Source of the DNA: an uncultured Oscillibacter sp.
GTDB lineage: Bacteria; Bacillota_A; Clostridia; Oscillospirales; Oscillospiraceae
Reading direction: 5' to 3'
Assembly: GCA_902462475.1 (NCBI GenBank)
Contig: CABQCB010000085.1
Location: 1-7,239, forward strand
DNA: 7,239 nt
A program made the position numbers and the translations under genes. Within the stretch, counting starts at the first letter, position 1. The number at the start of each line of letters is the position of its first letter. Of the stretch, positions 1 to 5,547 are shown in pieces. The notes below the pieces were generated by a model that was not told the DNA's origin, ran no database searches, and worked only from the letters and a program-made list of their open reading frames with translations.

Positions 1-1399
1 GGCGCAGGCCCTCCAGCTCCTCCATGCCGCTCCAGACCCCGGCGGAAAGGCCCGCCATGGCCGCCGCGCCAAAGGCGGTGGTCTCCACCTGGTCCGGCCG
101 GTCCACGCCGATGCCCAGCAGGTCCGCCTGGATCTGCATCATGATGTCGCTGACGGAGGCGCCGCCGTCCACCCGCAGCACCGTGATGGGACAGGGGGCG
201 TCCTCATCCATGGCCCGTACCAGATCCGTCACCTGGAAGGCGATGGCCTCCAGCACGGCCCGGGCGATGTGGGCCCGGGTAGTGCCCCGGGTGAGACCCA
301 CGATGGTGCCCCGGGCATACATGTCCCAGTAGGGGGCCCCAAGGCCCGTGAAGGCGGGCACCACCACCACGCCGCCGCTATTCGGCACGCTCTCGGCCAG
401 CCGGTCGCACTCCGGCGCGCTTTGGATGAGCCCCAGCTCGTCCCGCAGCCACTGGATGGTGCTGCCGGCATTGAATACGCTTCCCTCCAGGGCATAGGTG
501 GTCTCCCCCTTCCAGGACCAGCCCACGGAGGTGACCAGCCCGTTTTTGGACCGCACCGGCACGCTCCCCACGTTCATGAGGGTGAAGCAGCCGGTGCCGT
601 ATGTATTTTTCGCCTGGCCGGGAGCAAAGCACGCCTGACCGAACAGCGCCGCCGGCTGGTCTCCGGCGCTGCCGCAGATGGGGATGCCGGCCAGGGCCTC
701 CAGTCCCGGGATGCCCTCCGCCACACGGCCGAACTCCTGGCAGTTGGGCACCGGCTGGGGCAGCAGGCTCAGGGGGATGTCCAGGGCGCGGCAAAGGTCG
801 GCGTCCCAGGTGAGGGTATGGATATTGAAGAGCATGGTGCGGGAGGCGTTGGAATAGTCCGTCACATGGACCTTACCGCCCGTCAGGTTCCAGATGAGCC
901 AGCTGTCCACCGTGCCGCAGCGAAGCTCCCCGCTCTCCGCCCGGCGCCGCAGGCCCGGCACCGTGTCCAAAAGCCAGCGGATCTTCGTGCCGGAGAAGTA
1001 GGCGTCCAGCAGCAGCCCCGTCTTTTCCGTCACCGTCTCCTCCAGGCCGTCGGCGCGGAGCCGGTCGCAGATGGGCGCCGTGCGGCGGCACTGCCACACG
1101 ATGGCGTTATACACCGGCTCCCCCGTCCGGGCATCCCACATCACCGTGGTCTCCCGCTGGTTGGTGATGCCGATGGCAGCGATGCGCTTGGGGTCGATGT
1201 GGGCGGCGTCCACCGCCTCGGCCATGGACTGGCGCTCCGTGGCCCAGATCTCCATGGGGTCGTGCTCCACCCAGCCGGGCTGGGGATAGATCTGCCGGAA
1301 GGGCCGCTGGGCCCGGGAGACGATGCCGCCGGCGCGGTTGAACAAAATGGCACGGGAGCTGGTGGTGCCCTGATCCAGCGCCATCACGTAAGTTTCCAT
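1..1399 (-). CDS. glpK: Glycerol kinase, C-terminus outside the window
   Basis: This cytoplasmic FGGY-family kinase phosphorylates glycerol with ATP to sn-glycerol-3-phosphate, the entry step of glycerol catabolism. I translated the minus strand from ATG at 1399 and the frame stays open to the window edge, giving 466 codons; the family is about 500 residues, so roughly 30 are missing. Visible signatures are the N-terminal phosphate-binding motif [11 protein letters not shown] (from residue 6), [18 protein letters not shown], the catalytic GSAGDQ with Asp247, KNTYGTGCF, and the GlpK-type signature [20 protein letters not shown]. The start is supported by a GGAAGGAG ribosome binding site (1415-1408) 8 nt upstream. 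The gene is divergent from a monoacylglycerol-lipase-like gene, which could supply glycerol. The segment just before GSAGDQ lacks the histidine that HPr phosphorylates in many Firmicutes GlpK proteins, so PTS activation may not apply. Identity is very secure; only the 3' end is unseen. Confidence 0.97.
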   Translation of the reverse strand, partial: METYVMALDQGTTSSRAILFNRAGGIVSRAQRPFRQIYPQPGWVEHDPMEIWATERQSMAEAVDAAHIDPKRIAAIGITNQRETTVMWDARTGEPVYNAIVWQCRRTAPICDRLRADGLEETVTEKTGLLLDAYFSGTKIRWLLDTVPGLRRRAESGELRCGTVDSWLIWNLTGGKVHVTDYSNASRTMLFNIHTLTWDADLCRALDIPLSLLPQPVPNCQEFGRVAEGIPGLEALAGIPICGSAGDQPAALFGQACFAPGQAKNTYGTGCFTLMNVGSVPVRSKNGLVTSVGWSWKGETTYALEGSVFNAGSTIQWLRDELGLIQSAPECDRLAESVPNSGGVVVVPAFTGLGAPYWDMYARGTIVGLTRGTTRAHIARAVLEAIAFQVTDLVRAMDEDAPCPITVLRVDGGASVSDIMMQIQADLLGIGVDRPDQVETTAFGAAAMAGLSAGVWSGMEELEGLR

Positions 1400-1448
1400 G
1401 GAACGTGCTCCTTCCCCGCTTCGGTCTGCCGCCGTCCGCCCCGAAGCG
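1400..1448 (-). promoter_or_regulatory. glpK leader hairpin next to the ribosome binding site
   Basis: In the glpK leader RNA an 8-bp perfect inverted repeat, CGCTTCGG (plus strand 1417-1424) with CCGAAGCG (1441-1448), encloses a 16-nt GC-rich loop region. Its lower arm ends one base before the GGAAGGAG ribosome binding site at 1415-1408. No U-tract follows, so it is not a simple terminator. It could affect translation start or RNA stability, or it could be chance in GC-rich DNA. The repeat and the ribosome binding site are seen; any regulatory role is inference. Confidence 0.35.
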
Positions 1449-1460
1449 ACCGGTTTCATC

Positions 1461-1489
1461 TGGCTTTTCCCGGACGGCTGTGCTATGAT
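1461..1489 (+). promoter_or_regulatory. Putative promoter of the alpha/beta hydrolase gene
   Basis: An extended -10, TGCTATGAT (TATGAT at 1484-1489), lies upstream of the hydrolase gene. The hexamer 17 bp upstream (TGGCTT, 1461-1466) is a poor -35 match, so recognition would rest on the extended -10. The predicted start is near 1496, leaving a leader of about 34 nt. It overlaps the region transcribed as the glpK leader. Confidence 0.5.
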
Positions 1490-1501
1490 GCTGATGAAGA
1501 A

Positions 1502-1530
1502 ATTATACCATATGGAGGTGCGTATTTCCA
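1502..1530 (-). promoter_or_regulatory. Putative glpK promoter
   Basis: On the minus strand a perfect -10 box TATAAT (1507-1502) is preceded by TGG, giving an extended -10, and sits 17 bp from TGGAAA (1530-1525), which matches 4 of 6 bases of the -35 consensus. The predicted start is near 1495, giving a leader of about 96 nt. The -35 box overlaps the start codon of the divergent hydrolase gene. The promoter lies face to face with the hydrolase promoter at 1461-1489. Confidence 0.65.
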
Positions 1531-2471
1531 TGGTGCGCAGTGAATTTACCTTTCTCTCCGCCGACGGCAAGACTCCCATCCACGCGGTGGTGTGGGAACC
1601 GGAGACGGCGCCGGTGGGCGTGGTGCAGCTGAGCCACGGCGTGGCGGAGCACATCGGCCGCTATGAGCCTCTGGCCCGCTTCCTGACAGAGCACGGCTTT
1701 GCCGTGGCAGGCCACGATCACCTGGGGCACGGGGCCTCCATCCTGCCCGGCGCGCCCCGGCTGTACTTCGGCCCCCGGGGCAGCTGGGTGTGGGCGGCGG
1801 AGGATCTGCGGGTGTGCCGGGAACACATCCGCGCCCGCTTCCCCGGCATCCCCTATATCCTCCTGGGCCACTCCATGGGCTCTTTCCTGGCCCGGACGGA
1901 CCTGATCCGCTGCCCCGGCGAAGTGGACGGCGCCGTGCTCATCGGCACGGGCCACATGACCCGCAGCATGCAGGCCGCCGGCCGGACCCTGGCCGCCCGG
2001 GAAGAGCGCCGGGTGGGCTCAACCAACCCCAGCCCCCTGGTCACCCGCCTGGCCTTCGGCGCGTACAACCGCCCCTTTGCCCCCAACCGCACCAGCGCTG
2101 ACTGGATCTCCGCCTCCACCGCCAATGTGGACGCGTACCTCGCCGACCCTCTGTGCAACGGGGACCCCACCACCGGCCTTTTCCGGGAGATGCTCTGGGG
2201 CATTTGGTTTATGACCTACCCCGGCAATCTCAGGCGCATGGATCCGGACGTGCCCGTACTGTTCCTCTCCGGCGAGGAGGACCCCGTGGGCGAAAACGGC
2301 AAGGGGGTGCGCCGGGCCGCCCACGCCTTCCGCCGGGCGGGCGTCCACTCCATCACCCTCAAGCTCTACCCCGGCATGCGCCACGAGATCCTCAACGAGG
2401 ACCAGCGGGACATCGTGTACCGGGACCTCCTGTGCTGGCTGCGCCACCGGCTGCCGTCCCAGGAGGCCTGA
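1530..2471 (+). CDS. Alpha/beta hydrolase, monoacylglycerol lipase / lysophospholipase type
   Basis: This 313-residue serine hydrolase resembles the Hydrolase_4 (S33-like) family, which includes monoacylglycerol lipases and PldB-type lysophospholipases. It probably cleaves a fatty acyl ester from a lysolipid or monoglyceride. Family features are the oxyanion-side LSHGVAEH (residues 34-41), GHDHLGHG (61-68), the nucleophile elbow GHSMGS with Ser115, Asp251 in SGEEDPVG and His285 in GMRHEIL, which form a complete catalytic triad. No signal peptide is evident, so it is likely cytoplasmic. The frame is open upstream to 1398, but I chose ATG at 1530 because GGAGGTG (1514-1520) sits at normal spacing; an ATG at 1512 overlaps that site. 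Divergent glpK could phosphorylate the glycerol released, which favours monoacylglycerol lipase, but the substrate cannot be read from the sequence. A CmpB-like frame runs antisense through the last 450 bp. Confidence 0.92.
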   Translation: MVRSEFTFLSADGKTPIHAVVWEPETAPVGVVQLSHGVAEHIGRYEPLARFLTEHGFAVAGHDHLGHGASILPGAPRLYFGPRGSWVWAAEDLRVCREHIRARFPGIPYILLGHSMGSFLARTDLIRCPGEVDGAVLIGTGHMTRSMQAAGRTLAAREERRVGSTNPSPLVTRLAFGAYNRPFAPNRTSADWISASTANVDAYLADPLCNGDPTTGLFREMLWGIWFMTYPGNLRRMDPDVPVLFLSGEEDPVGENGKGVRRAAHAFRRAGVHSITLKLYPGMRHEILNEDQRDIVYRDLLCWLRHRLPSQEA

Positions 2472-2975
2472 GCGCAAAAGGGGAATCTCCCCGGTGCGGC
2501 GCAGCAGCCGCACTGTGCAGACACCGTCCGCCGTCACCGCCAGCACCAGGGCAAAGGTGACCTGGGGCGGCACGGCCTCCAGAAGCGGCGTCAGCGCCGC
2601 CTCCAGCCCGGGCAGCGTCAGAGCCAGCAGCGCGCCCCAGGCCAGAGAAAACCGCAGGCACACCCGTCCTCCCAGGTTCCACCGCTGGGTCCCGTAGTCC
2701 CAAAAGCGCACCCCCAGCCACGCTTCATAGACCCAGTGCACCGCGAATTCCACCGCCGTGGCCGCGGCGCCGCCCCACAACGCCAGGGCAAAAAAATTCT
2801 CCCGCACAGCGCCGGGCAGGGCCAGCACCGCCAGAACCCCCAAGCCGTAGACCGGGCACAGCGGCAGCAGCCAGCAGCACCGGCGGCTCTGTCCCCGGGC
2901 ACCGGTCAACGCCGCATAGGCCGTCTCCAGCCAAAAGCCCAGGAAGCTGTATACCAAAAACCGCAGAAATACCAT
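2019..2975 (-). CDS. CmpB-like membrane protein (putative ABC-transporter type IV), stop displaced into the neighbour
   Basis: The first ~165 residues look like the PF06541 (ABC_trans_CmpB) family, small membrane proteins of unproven function common in Clostridia. Hydrophobic segments lie at about 2-24, 34-54, 60-82, 108-127 and 137-152. The family-like block VRFWDYGTQRWNLGGRVCLR (residues 89-108) and CPVYGLG (40-46) are clear. ATG at 2975 has GGGAGGAG 7 nt upstream (plus strand 2983-2990). The recognisable domain ends almost exactly where the convergent hydrolase gene ends (2471). Beyond it the frame continues for about 150 codons antisense to the hydrolase, in register with its codons, and stops only opposite a TCA serine codon at 2019. 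The tail is Ala/Gly/Val/Pro-rich without family features. A lost stop codon, a small frameshift near 2472-2500, or a real tail are all possible; the membrane domain is secure and the C-terminal 150 residues are doubtful. Confidence 0.7.
   Translation of the reverse strand: MVFLRFLVYSFLGFWLETAYAALTGARGQSRRCCWLLPLCPVYGLGVLAVLALPGAVRENFFALALWGGAAATAVEFAVHWVYEAWLGVRFWDYGTQRWNLGGRVCLRFSLAWGALLALTLPGLEAALTPLLEAVPPQVTFALVLAVTADGVCTVRLLRRTGEIPLLRSGLLGRQPVAQPAQEVPVHDVPLVLVEDLVAHAGVELEGDGVDARPAEGVGGPAHPLAVFAHGVLLAGEEQYGHVRIHAPEIAGVGHKPNAPEHLPEKAGGGVPVAQRVGEVRVHIGGGGGDPVSAGAVGGKGAVVRAEGQAGDQGAGVG
2476..2492 (-). terminator. Weak terminator-like hairpin at the end of the CmpB-like domain
   Basis: Read on the minus strand, GGGGA-GAT-TCCCC is followed by TTTT, a 5-bp stem with a 3-nt loop and a short U-run. 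It lies right after the conserved membrane domain and just before the hydrolase stop codon on the other strand, where an end of transcript would be expected. The stem is short and the U-run only four bases, so termination would be weak if it is real. Confidence 0.3.
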
Positions 2976-3031
2976 GCATCCACTCCTCCCTGCCCCTCAG
3001 TCTGCCCCGCGGCGCAGCAGGTTATGCCGCA

Positions 3032-3060
3032 TTGCGCGGCGGCCATATTTATGCTATACT
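3032..3060 (+). promoter_or_regulatory. Putative promoter of the uracil-DNA glycosylase gene
   Basis: TATACT (3055-3060) with an upstream TGC makes an extended -10, and TTGCGC (3032-3037) lies 17 bp upstream as a partial -35 match (3 of 6). The predicted start is near 3067, so the leader is short (about 18 nt) and contains the ribosome binding site GGGAGGTG. Confidence 0.6.
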
Positions 3061-3084
3061 GTTCAAAAATCGGGAGGTGATGCC

Positions 3085-3657
3085 ATGGCGGACTCTTGGG
3101 AAGCGCTGGAGGCCGAATGCCTGCGCTGCAGCGGCTGCGCCCTTTGCGAAAAGCGGCAGCACGTGGTCTTCGGGGACGGCGCCAAAGATGCGGAGATCCT
3201 GCTGGTGGGCGAAGGCCCGGGGCAGCGGGAGGATGAGCAGGGCGTGCCCTTTGTGGGCCCGGCCGGCCAGCTGCTGGACGACATGCTGGAGATCATCGGC
3301 CTGGACCGTACCAAGGTGTATGTGGCCAACATCGTCAAGTGCCGTCCGCCGGGAAACCGGGACCCGCTGAATGTGGAGCAGGATGCCTGCATAGGCTTTC
3401 TCCGGCGGCAGACCGCCCTGCTGCGGCCGAAAATGATCGTGTGCCTGGGCCGCATCGCCGCCAAGGCCATTATCAAGGAGGACTTCCGCATCACCGCCGA
3501 GCACGGCCAGTGGTTTGAGCGCCGGGGCGTCCATATGACCGCCATTTACCACCCCTCCGCCCTGCTGCGGGACCTAAGCAAGCGGCCGGAGACCTTTTCC
3601 GATCTCAAATCCATTCAGGCCAAGATCCGGGAAGTGTGCAGTCATACCACCGTGTAA
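3085..3657 (+). CDS. Type-4 uracil-DNA glycosylase (iron-sulfur UDG)
   Basis: This 190-residue enzyme removes uracil from DNA, starting base excision repair of deaminated cytosine or misincorporated dUMP. It carries the family-4 hallmarks: the active-site block GEGPGQREDEQGVPFVGPAG (42-61), KCRPPGNRDP (85-94) and the C-terminal YHPSALLR (155-162). The four expected 4Fe-4S ligands are Cys15, Cys18, Cys86 and Cys102; the CxxC pair and the 15-residue gap between the last two fit the family. The frame is open further upstream to an ATG at 2974, but ATG at 3085 is preferred because GGGAGGTG (3072-3079) precedes it by 5 nt and a promoter ends at 3060, inside the longer version. It is flanked by its own promoter and a strong terminator, so it looks monocistronic. 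The family is also called phage SPO1 DNA-polymerase-related in older annotation. Confidence 0.95.
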   Translation: MADSWEALEAECLRCSGCALCEKRQHVVFGDGAKDAEILLVGEGPGQREDEQGVPFVGPAGQLLDDMLEIIGLDRTKVYVANIVKCRPPGNRDPLNVEQDACIGFLRRQTALLRPKMIVCLGRIAAKAIIKEDFRITAEHGQWFERRGVHMTAIYHPSALLRDLSKRPETFSDLKSIQAKIREVCSHTTV

Positions 3658-3659
3658 AC

Positions 3660-3693
3660 GCCGCGGGGCAAATGCCCCGCGGCTTCGTTTTGT
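3660..3693 (+). terminator. Rho-independent terminator of the uracil-DNA glycosylase gene
   Basis: A 10-bp all-GC stem, GCCGCGGGGC / GCCCCGCGGC (3660-3669 and 3674-3683), with loop AAAT is followed by TTCGTTTTGT. It begins 2 nt after the TAA stop and separates this gene from the bioY promoter. Confidence 0.88.
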
Positions 3694-3696
3694 CCT

Positions 3697-3730
3697 ATTG
3701 TTAACCATTTTAAAATTTTAGGTTGACAAT
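3697..3730 (+). promoter_or_regulatory. BirA-type biotin operator in front of bioY
   Basis: ATTGTTAACC (3697-3706) and GGTTGACAAT (3721-3730) form an inverted repeat matching at 9 of 10 positions, with a 14-nt AT-rich spacer. Half-sites of this kind (TTGTTAACC with GGTTAACAA-like partners, 14-16 bp apart) are known binding sites of the bifunctional biotin ligase/repressor BirA. The right half-site contains the whole -35 box of the bioY promoter, so biotinyl-AMP-loaded BirA would block RNA polymerase. A birA gene with an HTH domain must lie elsewhere in the genome. Confidence 0.88.
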
Positions 3731-3751
3731 TGGCGCATCCTGACGTATGAT
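3723..3751 (+). promoter_or_regulatory. bioY promoter, near-consensus
   Basis: TTGACA (3723-3728) and TATGAT (3746-3751) are separated by exactly 17 bp, a strong vegetative promoter. Transcription should start near 3758, giving a leader of about 24 nt. The -35 lies within the right half of the BirA-like operator. Confidence 0.88.
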
Positions 3752-3781
3752 CGACCTATCAAACCACAGGAGGGAATCGTT

Positions 3782-4336
3782 TTGAAGTCTGCCAATCGTC
3801 TGCGGACCGTGGACCTTGCCTATTTGGGTCTGTTCGCCGCGCTCATGGCCATCTGCGCCTGGATCTCCGTACCCATGCCGGCGCCCCTGGTCCCCTTCAC
3901 CCTGCAAACCTTTGCCATCTTTGCCGCCGTGATCACACTGGGCGGCCGCCGCGGCACTTACGCGGTAGGGGTCTACCTGCTGCTGGGCCTGGTAGGGCTG
4001 CCGGTCTTTGCAGGCTTTCGCAGCGGCCCCGGCACGCTGCTGGGCACCACGGGCGGCTACATTCTGGGCTTTTTCGTCTGTGCCGTGGTCTATTGGCTGG
4101 TGACCGCACGGCTGGGAGAGTCACTTTGGGTCGTGCTCCTCGGGGGGATCCTGGGGCTTGCCGCCTGCTACGCCTTCGGCACCGCCTGGTTTTTGCTGCT
4201 CTACATCCGCACCACCGGCCCCATGAGCCTGGGGGCGGCCCTGGGCATGTGCGTGGTACCCTATGTGCTGCCGGACCTTTGCAAATTGGCCCTGGCGGTA
4301 GTGGTGAGCCGCCGGGTCCGGCCCCACCTGCGCTGA
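3782..4336 (+). CDS. bioY: Biotin transporter substrate-binding component BioY
   Basis: This 184-residue integral membrane protein is the biotin-binding S component of an ECF-type vitamin transporter. About six hydrophobic segments span the chain (roughly 11-30, 41-54, 60-76, 92-110, 115-141, 150-176). Family marks are PFTLQTFAIF (38-47), LGGRRGTYAVGVYLLLGL (53-70), GTTGGYILGFF (88-98) and the late DLCK block with Asp165 and Lys168, the conserved acidic/basic pair of BioY proteins. The start is TTG at 3782, chosen because AGGAGGG (3768-3774) sits 7 nt upstream and the N-terminal stretch is needed for the first membrane segment. No ecfA or ecfT gene is adjacent, so it either uses a shared energising module encoded elsewhere or works alone, as reported for some BioY proteins. 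The BirA-type operator independently supports the biotin assignment. Confidence 0.96.
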   Translation: MKSANRLRTVDLAYLGLFAALMAICAWISVPMPAPLVPFTLQTFAIFAAVITLGGRRGTYAVGVYLLLGLVGLPVFAGFRSGPGTLLGTTGGYILGFFVCAVVYWLVTARLGESLWVVLLGGILGLAACYAFGTAWFLLLYIRTTGPMSLGAALGMCVVPYVLPDLCKLALAVVVSRRVRPHLR

Positions 4337-4353
4337 GCGGTTTTCCCTATGAA

Positions 4354-4390
4354 AAAACGTCCCGGGATGCGATGCATCCCGGGACGTTTT
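4354..4390. terminator. Bidirectional terminator between bioY and the acetyltransferase gene
   Basis: A perfect 17-bp stem, with arms 4354-4370 and 4374-4390 and a 3-nt loop (GAT), has A-runs on its left flank and T-runs on its right. It can therefore end the plus-strand bioY transcript (TTTT at 4387-4390) and the minus-strand acetyltransferase transcript (six Ts opposite 4352-4357). Both genes point towards it. Confidence 0.93.
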
Positions 4391-4402
4391 CCACATTCTC
4401 TG

Positions 4403-4885
4403 TTAAAAGGTCAGCCGCATGGCATACCAGACCGCGCCGCCGTGGGTGGAGCCGGACACCCCCTCACAGCGGTAGCCAAAGGACTCGTAATAATGGATCA
4501 GCTTTTCCTTGCAGGTGAGCACGCAGCCCCGGCGGCCCTGGGCACGGGCATCGGCGCTCACCCGCTCCAAAAGCGTTCCCGCACAGCCCCGGCGCCGGTA
4601 GGCGGGGATAGTGTTGACGCCGAAGATCATCTGCCAGGCGCCCTGCTCGTTGTGCAGGTGCGGGTCATGGTACATCTCGTCCCGCAGCACCGGCTCGTCC
4701 GTCACCATACCGTTGACATAGCTTACCAGAGTCCCCTCGTCCTCCAGCAGCCAGAAGTGATTGGGGTATACGGCCAGGCGGCCGGCCAGGGTGTCCTCCC
4801 CCGCAGCCTCTGCCGGCGGGAAGCAGAGGGCCTCCACCGCCGCCAGGGCCTTCAGATCCGCCTGCTCGGCGGTTCGGATCCGCAT
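4403..4885 (-). CDS. GNAT N-acetyltransferase, AANAT-like
   Basis: This 160-residue protein has the GNAT fold and should transfer acetyl from acetyl-CoA to an amine. The CoA-binding motif A is VNTIPAYRRRGCAGTLL (90-106), with R97-x-x-G100-x-A102. The C-terminal part, with LTCKEKLIHYYESFGY (123-138) and GVSGSTHGG (142-150), resembles a bacterial family related to arylalkylamine N-acetyltransferase; Tyr133 lines up with the general-acid tyrosine of animal AANAT, but the two active-site histidines of the animal enzyme are not apparent. The substrate is unknown; a small amine is the likeliest guess. ATG at 4885 has AAGGAGGA 5 nt upstream. It is the second gene of an operon with an XRE-cupin regulator: the regulator's TAA (4899-4897) overlaps this ribosome binding site, and the gap is 11 bp, so the pair may be translationally linked. 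Confidence 0.9.
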   Translation of the reverse strand: MRIRTAEQADLKALAAVEALCFPPAEAAGEDTLAGRLAVYPNHFWLLEDEGTLVSYVNGMVTDEPVLRDEMYHDPHLHNEQGAWQMIFGVNTIPAYRRRGCAGTLLERVSADARAQGRRGCVLTCKEKLIHYYESFGYRCEGVSGSTHGGAVWYAMRLTF

Positions 4886-4896
4886 AGAACTCCTCC

Positions 4897-5451
4897 TTAT
4901 TTCAAATACCGGTAGCTCAAAAGCAACCGGGCCGTGGAATTGGTCATGTTCTCAAACCGATAGGGCCGGTCCGCCGCAAAGCGCAGGGCGTCCCGCTCCA
5001 AGAGCTGGAAGTCCTCGTCCTGGGCCGTCAGCTTCACGGATCCGGACAGGACCGTGGCGTGACAGATGCACCCGGGCACGGACGGCTCCGGGGCGTACCG
5101 GGCGCTGATGTACAGGTCCAGAAAGAAATTCTCCTGCCGGGTCACCTCGTCATAGGGAAAAGAAGGACGCAGCACCGCCTTTCCCCCGTCCAGACGGGCA
5201 GGCTTGGTGTCCAGCTCCCGCACCAGCTCCAGCGGCTCAAAGGCGTCGTTTTCCAGCAGCACCTGGGCCGGCACCTTCAGCGCCAGGGCCAGCTTTCCTA
5301 CCACCGCCACGGAGGGGTTGGCCTCTCCCCGCTCGATCTGGCCCAGCATGCTGCGGGACACGCCCGCGATGGCCGCCGTGCGCTCCATGCTGAGCTTCTT
5401 ACTTTTTCGGATGCGTTTGATGTTCTCCCCCACCGCCCGGGTCAATTCCAT
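4897..5451 (-). CDS. XRE-family transcriptional regulator with C-terminal cupin domain
   Basis: This 184-residue protein has an N-terminal helix-turn-helix (residues about 9-63; recognition region SRSMLGQIERGEANPS, 32-47) and a C-terminal cupin-like beta barrel (about 107-182, with LSGSVKL and the late DRPYRFEN). This HTH-cupin architecture is typical of metabolite-sensing regulators such as PuuR and SutR. The metal-ligand histidine usual in the last cupin motif is replaced by Tyr164, so the domain probably binds an organic ligand without that metal site. ATG at 5451 is preceded by a moderate AAAGGCG ribosome binding site 9 nt away. The gene leads a two-gene operon with the acetyltransferase and has its own near-consensus promoter. 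An inverted repeat brackets that promoter, which suggests self-regulation. The ligand is unknown; an amine or polyamine is inference from the partner gene. Confidence 0.92.
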   Translation of the reverse strand: MELTRAVGENIKRIRKSKKLSMERTAAIAGVSRSMLGQIERGEANPSVAVVGKLALALKVPAQVLLENDAFEPLELVRELDTKPARLDGGKAVLRPSFPYDEVTRQENFFLDLYISARYAPEPSVPGCICHATVLSGSVKLTAQDEDFQLLERDALRFAADRPYRFENMTNSTARLLLSYRYLK

Positions 5452-5489
5452 ACAAGGCGCCGCCTTTCCCTAAAATCACACAGTATATT

Positions 5490-5542
5490 GGTCGCTTCGA
5501 CGTTTATAGTACCCGTTTTCCCTATTTGTGTCAATAGCGACC
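5490..5542. promoter_or_regulatory. Inverted repeat flanking the XRE operon promoter, possible operator
   Basis: GGTCGCT (5490-5496) and AGCGACC (5536-5542) are perfect inverted copies lying just downstream of the transcription start and just upstream of the -35 box, about 46 bp centre to centre. A smaller repeat, GTCG-CTT-CGAC (5491-5501), overlaps the first copy. Placement on both sides of the promoter of a regulator gene fits an autoregulatory operator. The repeats are seen; binding is inference. Confidence 0.4.
5506..5534 (-). promoter_or_regulatory. Promoter of the XRE-cupin / acetyltransferase operon
   Basis: On the minus strand TTGACA (5534-5529) and TACTAT (5511-5506) are separated by 17 bp, a strong vegetative promoter. 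The predicted start is near 5499, giving a leader of about 48 nt. Confidence 0.85.
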
Positions 5543-5547
5543 GGCGC

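Noticed and set aside
1398..1529. N-terminal extension of the hydrolase from ATG at 1398
   Set aside because: It would include the promoter region and glpK leader. GGAGGTG at 1514-1520 and the family's usual N-terminus support 1530.
269..1543. A 424-codon open frame on the plus strand
   Set aside because: It is antisense to glpK, whose full set of motifs is on the minus strand; composition is typical of a shadow frame.
1503..1955. Minus-strand 150-codon frame under the hydrolase start
   Set aside because: It is antisense to the hydrolase, without family features, and reads as a shadow frame.
2725..2979. Alternative minus-strand start ATG at 2979 in another frame
   Set aside because: It is only 3 nt from the GGGAGGAG site and gives a protein without the CmpB family block; ATG at 2975 gives the recognisable protein.
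3002..3050. Possible promoter for the CmpB-like gene in the gap before it
   Set aside because: I saw only a CATAAC-like -10 with no acceptable -35 at 16-18 bp; not strong enough to list.
2974..3084. N-terminal extension of the uracil-DNA glycosylase from ATG at 2974
   Set aside because: It would span the promoter at 3032-3060 and has no ribosome binding site, while ATG at 3085 has GGGAGGTG and gives the normal family length.
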